DNA from: an uncultured Collinsella sp.
GTDB taxonomy: Bacteria > Actinomycetota > Coriobacteriia > Coriobacteriales > Coriobacteriaceae
Direction: 5' to 3'
Assembly (NCBI GenBank): GCA_900557455.1
Contig: USSM01000007.1
Location: forward strand, 1 to 56,018
DNA: 56,018 nt
The notes below the pieces were generated by a model. It had not been told where the DNA came from and did no database searches. It was given only the letters and a program-made list of their open reading frames with translations. Below, piece after piece: positions 33,999 to 42,641 of the stretch. The position numbers and the translations under genes are program-made. Numbering within the stretch: position 1 is the first letter of the stretch; each line of letters starts with the position of its first letter.

Positions 33999-34808
33999 TT
34001 AGAATGCCTGCTCGTTGATGAAGACCAGGCTATCTGGGGACGAGAGCTCGGGGACATAGCGGTAGCCAAGGTTGAACTCGGTAAGACCGGCGGCGTCCTC
34101 GACCTTGTTTTCCGCCATCCAGCGGACCATCGAACCGCGTGCCTTTTTGCTGGCGGTCGATCGTTGGATGGGCTTATCGTTGCGGACGCCTTCGCCAAAA
34201 AAGCAGGTGATAACCGTTGTATCCTGTGCAGCATGGGGCAGGACAGCTTTGGCGTATTCCACGCTGGCAAGGTTGACGATAGTGGTGTCGGAACCGGCCG
34301 GCGCAATTACCTGCGCAAGTCGATTCCCCCAGAAGGCATAGAGGTCGCGAGCGCCGTCGACGGCGAGCTTCGCCCCCATTTCGAGCCGATAGGGAGACAC
34401 GCCGTGGAAGGGGCGCACGCATCCGTAGAGTCCCGAGAGGATCCAGAGATGGTTTTGCAGCCAGTCGAGCTGCGCGGCATCCATCACCTCGGGTGCCATG
34501 CTCTGGTATTGAATGCCGTGATAGGACATGACGGCGGGGGAGATTCGACGCGCGATATCGGGATCTGCGAGGTCGGTATCGCTCAGGACGGGCATAAATT
34601 CGTGAAGCGTATCCAGACACGTTGTGAGCAGCCTGTCGCTCACGTTCCACAGCGCCTGCAGGCCGGCGCTGCCTTCATTCCGCTCGATATCTAGCAGTGC
34701 GCGGTGGAGGCGAGCCGTCTCGCGCACAAAGGGTGGAATGCCCAGGACTTCAAAAGCATCTTGGGCCGCGCGCATTTGCTTGGCGGGCGAAATGATGACC
34801 TGCAGCAT
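33999..34808 (-). CDS. yaaA: YaaA-family (DUF328) peroxide-stress protein
   Basis: A 269-residue YaaA protein. The family opening IISPAKQM, SDRLLTTCLDTLHEF, FNGLY-type segment ILSGLYGCVRPFHGVSPYRLEMG, FWGNRLAQVI, NLASVEYAKAV and KKARGSMVRWM are present. E. coli YaaA lowers free iron during peroxide stress and binds DNA. Complete and apparently monocistronic. Confidence 0.93.
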   Translation of the reverse strand: MLQVIISPAKQMRAAQDAFEVLGIPPFVRETARLHRALLDIERNEGSAGLQALWNVSDRLLTTCLDTLHEFMPVLSDTDLADPDIARRISPAVMSYHGIQYQSMAPEVMDAAQLDWLQNHLWILSGLYGCVRPFHGVSPYRLEMGAKLAVDGARDLYAFWGNRLAQVIAPAGSDTTIVNLASVEYAKAVLPHAAQDTTVITCFFGEGVRNDKPIQRSTASKKARGSMVRWMAENKVEDAAGLTEFNLGYRYVPELSSPDSLVFINEQAF

Positions 34809-34912
34809 GGACGCTCCTCTGCCAAAGAAGGAAGTTGCGGTGGAATACAGTCAGTTTTGGCCGTTTATGGGCCAGTTTAGTCCGTATTTCACCGCAACTG
34901 ATGAAGGGTTGG

Positions 34913-36310
34913 TTAGGCGCGCTCGAGGAAGGCCTTGTAGCCGCGGTAGGCCTCGTAGATATCGGCCTTGTTGGCAACCTCCCACAGGGCGTGCATGGAC
35001 AGGACGGCAACGCCGGAGTCGATGACGTTCATGCCGTACTTGGCCATGATGTAGGCGATGGTGCCGCCGCCGCCCGCGTTGACGCGGCCGAGCTCGCAGG
35101 TCTGGAAGTCTACGCCTGCCTCGTCCATGATGTCGCGGACGAGGGCCACGTACTCGGCGTCGGCGTCGTTGGAGCCGCCCTTGCCGCGACTGCCCGTGTA
35201 CTTGTTGAAGCACAGGCCGCGACCCATGAAGGCGGCGTTTTTGGTCTCGAACTTGCCGGCGTAGCCCGGATCGAAGCCGGCGGACACGTCAGAGGAGAGC
35301 ATACGGCTGCGGGCGAGCGCGCGGCGAAGGGCAAGCGGGCTATCCTCGCCGGCGAGCGTCATGATCTCGGCGACGGTGTTCTCGAAGAAGCGGCTCGTCA
35401 TACCGGTGGCACCCACGGAGCCGATCTCCTCCTTGTCGACGATGAGTGTAATGCTCGTACGCTCCACGTTGGCCACTTTGATCTGGGCGAGCATGGAGGG
35501 GTAGGCGCAGACGCGGTCGTCGTGGCCATAGCCCAAAATCATGGAGCGGTCGAGGCCCATGTCGCGGGCGGGGCCGGCGGGCACGACCTCGATCTCGGCG
35601 GAGAGGAAGTCCTCCTCCTCGACGTCGTACTGCTCCTTGAGGATGTCCAGGAACATCTGCTTGACGGGCTCCTTGGGCGCGTCCTTGTCGTCCTCATCGA
35701 ACTTGACGGGGCGACCGCCCACGATCACATCGAGGATCTCGGCGTCGACGGCGTCCTTGGCGGGCTTAGACATCTGCTCGCTCGAGAGGTGGATCAGCAG
35801 GTCGGAGATGGTAAAGACCGGGTCGCCTGCCTTGTCGCCGATGTTGATGTCGACGGTGGTGCCATCCTTTTTGCAGATGACGCCCACGAGTGCGAGCGGG
35901 GAGGCTACCCAGTGGTAGCTCTTGACGCCGCCGTAGTAGTGCGTGTCGAGGTAGGCCATGTCGCCGGCCTCGAAGGCGGGATTCTGCTTAAGGTCCAGGC
36001 GCGGCGAGTCCACGTGGGCGCCCAGGATGTTAAAGCCCTGCTCGAGCGGGGCAGTGCCCAGGTTGACGAGCATAAGGTCCTTGCCGTGGTTGGCGGCGTA
36101 CACCTTGTCGCCTGCCTTGAGCTCGCGGCCTTCGGCGATCACGGTCTCCAGATTGACGTAACCCGCCTTCTCGGCCATCTTGATGCCGGTCTTGACGCAC
36201 AGGCGCTCGGTCTTGTTCTCGCTCAAAAACTGCTTATAGCCGCGGCAAAGCTCCTCGAGCTCCTCGATCTGCTGTGGCGTGTACTTTTTCCATGCGCAGG
36301 GACGCTCCAT
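34913..36310 (-). CDS. M18-family metalloaminopeptidase
   Basis: A 465-residue dinuclear-zinc aminopeptidase of the M18 family (aminopeptidase 1 type). GAHVDSPRLDLK gives the first metal ligands, DKEEIGSVGATGM the catalytic and metal Glu pair, SSDVSAGFDPGYAG a further ligand region and MHALWEVANKADIYEAYRGYKAFL the conserved end. Cytoplasmic; removes N-terminal residues from peptides. ATG 36310 follows AAAGGAG at 8 nt; the frame is open far upstream but only by chance across the polA region. Confidence 0.92.
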   Translation of the reverse strand: MERPCAWKKYTPQQIEELEELCRGYKQFLSENKTERLCVKTGIKMAEKAGYVNLETVIAEGRELKAGDKVYAANHGKDLMLVNLGTAPLEQGFNILGAHVDSPRLDLKQNPAFEAGDMAYLDTHYYGGVKSYHWVASPLALVGVICKKDGTTVDINIGDKAGDPVFTISDLLIHLSSEQMSKPAKDAVDAEILDVIVGGRPVKFDEDDKDAPKEPVKQMFLDILKEQYDVEEEDFLSAEIEVVPAGPARDMGLDRSMILGYGHDDRVCAYPSMLAQIKVANVERTSITLIVDKEEIGSVGATGMTSRFFENTVAEIMTLAGEDSPLALRRALARSRMLSSDVSAGFDPGYAGKFETKNAAFMGRGLCFNKYTGSRGKGGSNDADAEYVALVRDIMDEAGVDFQTCELGRVNAGGGGTIAYIMAKYGMNVIDSGVAVLSMHALWEVANKADIYEAYRGYKAFLERA

Positions 36311-36476
36311 GACGCAGGCTCCTTTCGGATCGATCGTGCTGGTTGATGTACCGTGAGCCATCGTATCACGCGCGGGCCCGCGGCGGCAGGGAAGCCTGAT
36401 GTGAGGTGGCCGCCGGGCGGGGAGCGTGTAAACTGGAGTGAGCAAACCGTGCCCAGCCCAAAGCGAGGTATTCAAT

Positions 36477-39227
36477 ATGTCTGACAAGCGCCGCACCTTT
36501 GCCGTTATCGACGGCAACTCGCTCATGCACCGCGCCTTCCACGCCGTGCCGCCGACCATGAACGCGCCGGATGGTCGCCCAACCAACGCGATCTTTGGCT
36601 TTCTGAACATGTTTCTCAAGATGATCGACGCCTTTAACCCCGACGGTGTGGTCGTGGCGTTTGATAAGGGCAAGCCGCGCGTGCGCATGGAGATGCTACC
36701 GCAGTATAAAGCGCAGCGCCCGCCCATGGACCCCGATCTGCACGCGCAGTTCCCTATGATTAAGGAGCTGCTCACCGCGCTCAACGTGCCGATTCTGCAG
36801 TCCGAGGGCTGGGAAGGCGACGATATCCTGGGTACTATGGCTCGCCTGGGTGAGGAGGCAGGCTGCGACATGCTGCTGGTGACCGGCGACCGCGACATGT
36901 ATCAGCTTGTGACCGAGCACGTCAACGTGGTCTCGACCCGCAAGGGCCTGTCCGACGTAGCGATTATGACGCCCGAGAGCGTGGATGACCTGTATCACGG
37001 CATTACGCCGGCGCTCGTGCCCGATTTTTACGGCCTGAAGGGCGATACGTCGGACAACATTCCCGGCGTACCGGGCATCGGCCCCAAAAAGGCGAGCGCG
37101 CTCATTGCGCAGTACGGCAGCTTGGACGAGGTCATCGCGCATGCCGACGAGGTCAAGGGCAAGATGGGCGAGAACCTGCGTGCGCACATCGACGATGCGC
37201 TGCTGAGCCGCAAGGTCGCAACCATTCGCACCGATGCGCCTGTCGAGCTCGACTTTGACGAAACGTCCTTCCCGGCGTTTTCTGCCGACGAAGTGTCCGC
37301 GGCGCTGGGCACGCTCGGCATTACGGCCATGCAGAACCGTTTCTTGGCATTGATCGGTGGCGAGGGTGGGGCTGCGGCCGCTGCAAGCACGTTTGAGATT
37401 CCCCCCGTTATGCGCGCTGCCGCCGGCGATGCCGAGGCGCTCGCTGCTGCTGCCGACGAGATCGCTCGTGCGATCGAGGCAGGCGAGTGGATTGCCGCCG
37501 TGGTGGACGATGACAAGGAGGAGGGCGCGCTTTTTGGCCTGACGCGCACGCTGTGGCTGGCGACGTCCAGGGGGCTGCTTGCGCTTGAGGAGGGCGACGG
37601 CGGTACCACTGCCGTGGTTGATGGCTTCAATTTCGCCCACGGCGTGATTGTCGGTGTGCTTGCGCGCCTGTTTATGGAGGGCCGCGTGGCGAGCCCGGAT
37701 ATGAAAGCGCTGCTGCATGAGCTTTCGCCCATCGATTCTTCCGAGCCCGAGCTCATGGATCCGCTGGCAGTCGACTCCATGCGCATCTTCGACACCGTGG
37801 TCGCCGCCTACCTGTTGGATTCCGACCGCTCCGAGTTCGATGAGGCGTATCTGGCCGATACCTATCTGCAGATGGCGCTGCCTGCGGCGCGCGGTGCGGA
37901 GGGTGCCGGCGAGGACGCTCCTGCGCCCGCCGCTCGCACGGCGGCTTTGACGCTGGCACTGGTCGCACCGCTGCGCGACCGCATGGCCCGCGAGAACGCC
38001 GCCAACGTGTTCGATGGCATCGAGATGCCGCTCGTGCCGGTGCTTGCCAAGATGGAGCGCGCGGGCATGCTCGTGGACCCCGACCGCCTGCACAGTCTGT
38101 CCGAGGGCTTGGCGACCCAGATTACCGAGGTCGAGCGCAGCATTCGCGACCTGGCGGGTGATGAGACGTTTAACATCGGTAGCCCTATGCAGCTCTCGCA
38201 CGTGCTGTTTGACGTTATGGGGCTTCCGACCAAGGGCCTCAAAAAGACCAAGCGCGGCTACTATTCGACCAACGCCAAGGTGCTGAGCGATCTTGCCCGT
38301 GACCACGAAATCGTGCGCCTGATCTTGGATTGGCGTGAGAAGTCCAAAATCAAGTCCACCTATCTGGACACGCTGGGCCCGCTGCGCTGCGGTGACGGTC
38401 GCGTGCACACCACGTACAACCAGACCATCACGGCAACGGGTCGTCTGTCCTCGAGCGACCCGAACCTGCAGAACATCCCGACGCGCTCTGAGCTGGGCCG
38501 TACCGTCAAGACGGCGTTTTCGGCAGGCGAGGGAAGCGTCTTTTTGGCGGTGGACTACTCGCAGATCGAGCTGCGTCTGCTGGCACATCTCTCAGGTGAC
38601 GAGCACCTGGTACGCGCCTTTAACGAGGGCGAGGACTTCCATGCCGAGACGGCGGCACGCGTGTTTGGCGTGCCGGTGTCCGAGGTAACGCCCGACTTGC
38701 GCAGTCGCGCCAAGGCCGTGAACTTTGGCATTGTGTATGGTCAGCAGGCCTACGGCCTGTCGCAGTCGCTGCATATCTCGATGGCCGAGGCGCGCGACAT
38801 GATCGACCGCTACTACGAGGCCTACCCGGGCGTGCGCACGTTCCTCGACAACGTGGTGGCGCGTGCCAAGCAGACAGGTTACGCCGAGACCATGTACGGC
38901 CGCCGTCGCCACATTCCGGAGCTCAAGGCCAAAAATCCGCAACTCCGCGGCTTTGGCGAGCGCACGGCCATGAACCACCCCATGCAGGGCACCGCCGCCG
39001 ACATCATCAAGATCGCGATGGCCCGCGTAAGCCGCCGTCTGGAAGAAGAGGGCTTTGCCGCCCACATGATCCTGCAGGTACACGACGAACTGGACTTTGA
39101 GTGCCCGGTCGAAGAAGTCGAACGCCTGACCGCCATGGTTCAAGACGTCATGGAGCACGTAGTAGACCTCCGCGTACCCCTAATCGCCGAAGCCAGCACC
39201 GGCATAACCTGGGCCGATGCCAAATAA
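36477..39227 (+). CDS. polA: DNA polymerase I
   Basis: A 916-residue family A polymerase. Residues 1-290 are the 5'-3' exonuclease (VIDGNSLMHRAFHA, GWEGDDILGTMA, GDRDMYQL, GDTSDNIPGVPGIGPK). Residues about 310-520 replace the proofreading domain but lack the DxE, NxxxD and YxxxD motifs, so 3'-5' exonuclease is probably absent. The polymerase domain has motif A DYSQIEL (Asp693), motif B RAKAVNFGIVYG (Lys746) and motif C VHDELD (Asp870). ATG 36477 follows GAGG; GTG 36438 is a poorer start. Confidence 0.96.
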   Translation: MSDKRRTFAVIDGNSLMHRAFHAVPPTMNAPDGRPTNAIFGFLNMFLKMIDAFNPDGVVVAFDKGKPRVRMEMLPQYKAQRPPMDPDLHAQFPMIKELLTALNVPILQSEGWEGDDILGTMARLGEEAGCDMLLVTGDRDMYQLVTEHVNVVSTRKGLSDVAIMTPESVDDLYHGITPALVPDFYGLKGDTSDNIPGVPGIGPKKASALIAQYGSLDEVIAHADEVKGKMGENLRAHIDDALLSRKVATIRTDAPVELDFDETSFPAFSADEVSAALGTLGITAMQNRFLALIGGEGGAAAAASTFEIPPVMRAAAGDAEALAAAADEIARAIEAGEWIAAVVDDDKEEGALFGLTRTLWLATSRGLLALEEGDGGTTAVVDGFNFAHGVIVGVLARLFMEGRVASPDMKALLHELSPIDSSEPELMDPLAVDSMRIFDTVVAAYLLDSDRSEFDEAYLADTYLQMALPAARGAEGAGEDAPAPAARTAALTLALVAPLRDRMARENAANVFDGIEMPLVPVLAKMERAGMLVDPDRLHSLSEGLATQITEVERSIRDLAGDETFNIGSPMQLSHVLFDVMGLPTKGLKKTKRGYYSTNAKVLSDLARDHEIVRLILDWREKSKIKSTYLDTLGPLRCGDGRVHTTYNQTITATGRLSSSDPNLQNIPTRSELGRTVKTAFSAGEGSVFLAVDYSQIELRLLAHLSGDEHLVRAFNEGEDFHAETAARVFGVPVSEVTPDLRSRAKAVNFGIVYGQQAYGLSQSLHISMAEARDMIDRYYEAYPGVRTFLDNVVARAKQTGYAETMYGRRRHIPELKAKNPQLRGFGERTAMNHPMQGTAADIIKIAMARVSRRLEEEGFAAHMILQVHDELDFECPVEEVERLTAMVQDVMEHVVDLRVPLIAEASTGITWADAK

Positions 39228-39262
39228 AGAAGCACCCACAACCCCAAAGTAACCAAAAGCAG

Positions 39263-39294
39263 AAGGGGGCTCCTTGCCAACAAGGAGCCCCCTT
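39263..39294 (+). terminator. Stem-loop after polA
   Basis: AAGGGGGCTCCTTG (39263-39276) and CAAGGAGCCCCCTT (39281-39294) form a perfect 14-pair stem around CCAA. The following T-tract is poor (CATTCC), so termination efficiency is uncertain. Confidence 0.7.
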
Positions 39295-39361
39295 CATTCC
39301 AAAAAATCAGCCAAGTATCTAGGCGCTAAGACGCCATCTAGGCGGCAAGCAAGTCGCCGCA

Positions 39362-39491
39362 GGACCTGGCCGGGCGAGGCGGGTAAGTTTTTCGTAGATT
39401 CCGCACGAGTCGGAAAGCACTTAATGTGCTTTCCGAGCGAGCCCAGGACCTGACCGAACGAAAAACTTACCCGCCTCGCCCGGTCAGGTCC
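39362..39491. repeat. Nested long inverted repeat, 34-bp arms
   Basis: Bases 39362-39395 match the reverse complement of 39458-39491 in 33 of 34 positions. Inside lies a second perfect hairpin, CGGAAAGCAC (39411-39420) with GTGCTTTCCG (39426-39435). The element fills the spacer between the convergent polA and HAD genes. Neither end has a T-run. Confidence 0.9.
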
Positions 39492-39502
39492 GACGAGCAA
39501 CG

Positions 39503-40330
39503 TTAACGAGCCGCCAAGATGGCGTCGATGAGCGTCAGTACGCCCCCGTCGTTGTTGCTCGGAATACGCCACTTGGCATGCGCGTTCATATGCTCCTCGG
39601 CATTGTCCACGATAAAGCTATGCCCGACGCGTTCCAGCATGGGAATATCGTTGTAGGTGTCGCCCACGGCGGCGGCGTCGGCGATATCGATGCCCAAGCG
39701 CTCGCAGAGATGCGCCACGCCCGAACCCTTGTCGACGCCCAGATTCATAAAGTCGATCCACTCGCGGCCAGCATTGGTGACGTAGAGCTGATCCGAGAAT
39801 GCAGGGCTGTAGTCCTCGCGAAACGCTGGCTCGGCATCGTAGGCGGGGAAGAAGATCGAAATCTTGTTGGATTCGACGTCAAGGCCCTCAAAGCTATCGA
39901 CGTAGTTGATCGTGTTGTAGTAGACGCTGATCTCGTCGTGGTATTGATGGTCGCGGGCAAGTACGTAGAACTCGTCGAAGCAGCACAGGACGGGGACGGC
40001 GCGCGGATCCTCCGAGGCGCGGCTCAAGACCTGCTGATACAGCGCCACATCGATAGCGCTCTTATAGATGTAGTTGCCGCGATATATTACGCATGCGCCG
40101 TTATCGGGGCAAAAAGCGATGCGGCTCTTGATGTCCTCAAACATCTCCTCGAGTTTTGGGGCGGGTCGTCCGCTGGCGGGGCAGAACACGATGCCAGCCT
40201 CGGTGAGCTTGTCTAGGCGCTCGTCGAGGCCCTGAGGTAGAACGCGCTCGTCGGTCAGTAGCGTCTTGTCCATGTCGACGGCAATGAGCTTAATGTTTCC
40301 GATATTGGCGTCCGATTCGTAAGTTTGCAT
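39503..40330 (-). CDS. Cof-type HAD-IIB phosphatase
   Basis: A 275-residue HAD hydrolase. LIAVDMDKTLLTDERVL is motif I (nucleophile Asp), CPASGRP motif II, and AAVGDTYNDIPMLERVGHSFIVDNA motif IV with the conserved ND. The C2B cap covers about residues 85-200. Cof-type enzymes dephosphorylate sugar phosphates or cofactors; the substrate is not known. Divergent from the argG leader region. Confidence 0.9.
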   Translation of the reverse strand: MQTYESDANIGNIKLIAVDMDKTLLTDERVLPQGLDERLDKLTEAGIVFCPASGRPAPKLEEMFEDIKSRIAFCPDNGACVIYRGNYIYKSAIDVALYQQVLSRASEDPRAVPVLCCFDEFYVLARDHQYHDEISVYYNTINYVDSFEGLDVESNKISIFFPAYDAEPAFREDYSPAFSDQLYVTNAGREWIDFMNLGVDKGSGVAHLCERLGIDIADAAAVGDTYNDIPMLERVGHSFIVDNAEEHMNAHAKWRIPSNNDGGVLTLIDAILAAR

Positions 40331-40474
40331 AAAAGCGAGCCTTTCGTTTCGAGATTGTTTCAGACGTTATAACCATTAACTCGTAGTCGGGCGTATTTTC
40401 GCAGGATTGGCGCGCGTTTGCATCACCATTCACAAAGTAATGAAAAAAACTTTTCAGAAATTTGAAGTTGTCGC

Positions 40475-40502
40475 TTGTGCCGCGGGCACTTTAGCGTAAT
40501 AT
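40475..40502 (+). promoter_or_regulatory. Candidate promoter of the argG leader
   Basis: TTGTGC (40475-40480) and TAATAT (40497-40502) are 16 bp apart. The transcript would begin near 40509 and carry roughly 100 nt before the leader peptide start. Confidence 0.4.
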
Positions 40503-40605
40503 AGCGACCATCGAAAACGGAGACGGAAAAACAACCGCTTACCGAGGAAAAGGTACCGTTTACGATATTAGAATTGCGCCCGGCGATAGGTGAAAGGAGA
40601 GGCAG

Positions 40606-40680
40606 ATGCAGTTCGTAAAGATCATCACTACTGCAGACAATGCCATCCGACGCCAGCGCGCAATTTCCCGACGACGATAA
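40606..40680 (+). CDS. Arginine-rich leader peptide upstream of argG
   Basis: A 24-codon ORF with a strong ribosome site (AAAGGAGAGG, 40593-40602) and ATG 40606. It begins MQFVKIITT and ends RRQRAISRRR: six Arg in the last ten codons, the final three being consecutive CGA codons next to TAA 40678. It lies 212 bp before argG, the next gene, which makes arginine. This is the layout of a ribosome-stalling amino-acid attenuator. I know of no described arginine leader of this sequence. Function is inferred; the ORF and its codons are seen directly. Confidence 0.75.
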   Translation: MQFVKIITTADNAIRRQRAISRRR

Positions 40681-40744
40681 CAATCGTCTCTGTCCGCATG
40701 GGGCGAATTGCCTCAACAGAGTCATTTTGAGGTCGTTGGGTTTT
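40673..40744 (+). promoter_or_regulatory. Candidate attenuator of argG
   Basis: Hand-found stems: 1:2 GACGAT (40673-40678) with ATCGTC (40683-40688), covering the last Arg codons and stop; 2:3 CTCTGT (40688-40693) with ACAGAG (40716-40721); 3:4 CTCAAC (40712-40717 region) with GTTGGG (40735-40740) followed at once by TTTT, or alternatively CCTCAA (40711-40716) with TTGAGG (40727-40732). The 2:3 and 3:4 stems exclude one another. The stems are short, so folding energies must be calculated. Confidence 0.45.
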
Positions 40745-40892
40745 AGCACGACATTGCTGCATGTTTCTAGGGCATGTATGTGCTGATTATTGCTATTTAA
40801 CCTGATATTGCACGGTATTCGACCTTGAAATGACTTGCAACTGACCGATGTTCTATGTTCTAACTAGCTACCAAGGGCGAAAGGAAACAGCC

Positions 40893-42119
40893 ATGAGCAA
40901 GGAAAAAGTCGTTCTCGCATATTCCGGTGGTCTTGATACATCCGTATGTGTCAAGTGGCTCCAGGACGAGAAGAATCTCGATGTCGTTTGCGTCTGCGGC
41001 AACGTGGGCCAGGAGGAGACCGGCCTGGATGCCAAGAAGCAGAAGGCGTTCGACCTGGGCGTTCTCGATTGCCAGGTGCTCGACCTGCGTGACGAGTTCT
41101 CCGATGAGTTCCTGACTAAGGCCATCGCCGCAAACTCCATGTACGAGAACAAGTACCCGCTGCTCTCCGCTCTGTCTCGCCCGCTGCTCGCCAAGAAGCT
41201 TGTCGAGGTCGCTCACGAGTTTGGCGCGACCTACGTCGCCCACGGCTGCACCGGCAAGGGTAACGACCAGGTTCGTTTTGAGGCTGCCGTCAAGGCCCTC
41301 GACCCCGAGCTTAAGGTTATCGCTCCGGTTCGCGAGTGGGATCTGAAGTGCCGTCCCGACGAGGTCGCCTACGCTCACGCCCATAACGTGCCGGTTCCCG
41401 AGGGTGCCAACGACAACCCCTATTCCATCGACGACAACCTGTGGGGTCGTGCCATTGAGTGCGGCCACCTGGAGGATCCCTGGAACGAGCCGCTCGACGA
41501 CGCTTGGGTTATGACCAAGAATCCGGAGGACACGCCGGACACCCCGACGTATACCGAGATTGAGTTTGAGGCCGGCAAGCCCGTCGCCGTCGACGGCAAG
41601 AAGATGAAACTCTCCGAGATCGTCATCGCCCTCAACAAGATTTCGGGCGACAACGGCTTTGGCCGTCTCGACCTGGTTGAGGATCGTCTGGTGGGCCTCA
41701 AGAGCCGCGAGTGCTATGAGGTTCCTGGCGCCCTGACGCTCATCACCGCCCACAAGGCGCTCGAGGACATTTGCGTCGAGGGCGACCTGCTCAAGACTAA
41801 GATTAAGCTCGAGCAGGATTGGGCCACCGCCGTGTACAACGGCCAGTGGTACAGCCCGCTCAAAAACGCGCTCGACGCTTTTATGGCCGACACCCAGAAG
41901 TTCGTGACCGGCACCGTCCGTCTGAAGTTCTTTAAGGGCAACTGCCATGTCGTCGGCCGCAAGAGCCCCTTCAGCCTCTACGACTACGGCCTGGCCACCT
42001 ACGACCGCGACACCACGTTTGACGAGAAGGCCAGCGCCGGCTTTATCGAGATCGATACGCTGTCGCTCAAGACGTGGGCTAAGGTCCAGGGTCCCAGCTC
42101 TGCTGCCGCCCAGGCTTAA
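40893..42119 (+). CDS. argG: Argininosuccinate synthase
   Basis: A 408-residue ATP-dependent synthase joining citrulline and aspartate. The PP-loop VVLAYSGGLDTSVCVKWL lies at the N-terminus, with YVAHGCTGKGNDQVRFE, EWDLKCRPDE, DDNLWGRAIECGHLEDPW and FGRLDLVEDRLVGLKSRECYE further on. ATG 40893 follows AAAGGAAA; the frame is open upstream to 40848 but without a ribosome site. Controlled in all likelihood by the arginine leader. argH follows after a small ORF. Confidence 0.97.
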   Translation: MSKEKVVLAYSGGLDTSVCVKWLQDEKNLDVVCVCGNVGQEETGLDAKKQKAFDLGVLDCQVLDLRDEFSDEFLTKAIAANSMYENKYPLLSALSRPLLAKKLVEVAHEFGATYVAHGCTGKGNDQVRFEAAVKALDPELKVIAPVREWDLKCRPDEVAYAHAHNVPVPEGANDNPYSIDDNLWGRAIECGHLEDPWNEPLDDAWVMTKNPEDTPDTPTYTEIEFEAGKPVAVDGKKMKLSEIVIALNKISGDNGFGRLDLVEDRLVGLKSRECYEVPGALTLITAHKALEDICVEGDLLKTKIKLEQDWATAVYNGQWYSPLKNALDAFMADTQKFVTGTVRLKFFKGNCHVVGRKSPFSLYDYGLATYDRDTTFDEKASAGFIEIDTLSLKTWAKVQGPSSAAAQA

Positions 42120-42272
42120 GCCTCCCTTTCCTTGGTATTCGCGCGGCCCATCCGCGTGATACATAACGGGCGCACGGGGTCCCTACCTTTCGTTATGCTT
42201 GCTGACACTTCTTAACATCGGTGGCCCCTACGTTCCGCCCGCGTATTTGATGCCGCGTCTGCGGCTGAGTCC

Positions 42273-42302
42273 GAGCCCCGCCGGGGTTATCCGGCGGGGC
42301 TC
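42273..42302 (+). terminator. Stem-loop after argG
   Basis: GAGCCCCGCCGG (42273-42284) and CCGGCGGGGCTC (42291-42302) form a perfect 12-pair stem with loop GGTTAT, followed by CTTCT. It stands 50 bp before the small ORF and may end most argG transcripts or set the argG:argH ratio. Confidence 0.6.
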
Positions 42303-42352
42303 CTTCTATCAATTTGGCGGCTCTGCGCCTATATATATGAGGAGTATCCATT

Positions 42353-42523
42353 ATGTTCCATGCTATCGCGCATGCTTTACTTGCCCTCGTGCCCGAGTTC
42401 GATGCTGCAAAGGTCGAGGACGTCCCTATGAGCCTGAAGGCCTGGATCGATGATTCGCAGGGCAACATCCGGAGGGAGACGTTGGGCGCCAAGTGCATGG
42501 TGCGTCACTTCTTTGCAAATTAG
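42353..42523 (+). CDS. Small ORF (56 residues) between argG and argH
   Basis: ATG 42353 is preceded by GAGGAG at 8 nt and the frame runs 56 codons to TAG 42521. The product starts MFHAIAHALLALVPEF and ends CMVRHFFAN, with the middle VEDVPMSLKAWIDDSQGNIRRETLG reading like an ordinary soluble protein. I do not recognise it. GC at third positions is moderate. It could be a genuine small protein linked to arginine synthesis or an ORF translated for regulation of argH; conservation would decide. Confidence 0.5.
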   Translation: MFHAIAHALLALVPEFDAAKVEDVPMSLKAWIDDSQGNIRRETLGAKCMVRHFFAN

Positions 42524-42641
42524 CTACATGGCCCAGCGCACGGCAGGGAGTGTGTAAAACTAGCGGTTGAAAAATCGCTTTAGTGACAGGGCGCATTGCT
42601 TTGGGCGCTTGTTTTGGTATTTGATGAAAGGGGACGGTTCC

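Noticed and set aside
36696..38588. 630-codon open frame antisense to polA
   Set aside because: A shadow of polA, with no ribosome site and no family resemblance.
40380..40445. ArgR-type ARG box upstream of the argG leader
   Set aside because: TTTGCATCACCATTCACAAA shows only slight symmetry and does not match a convincing ArgR operator.
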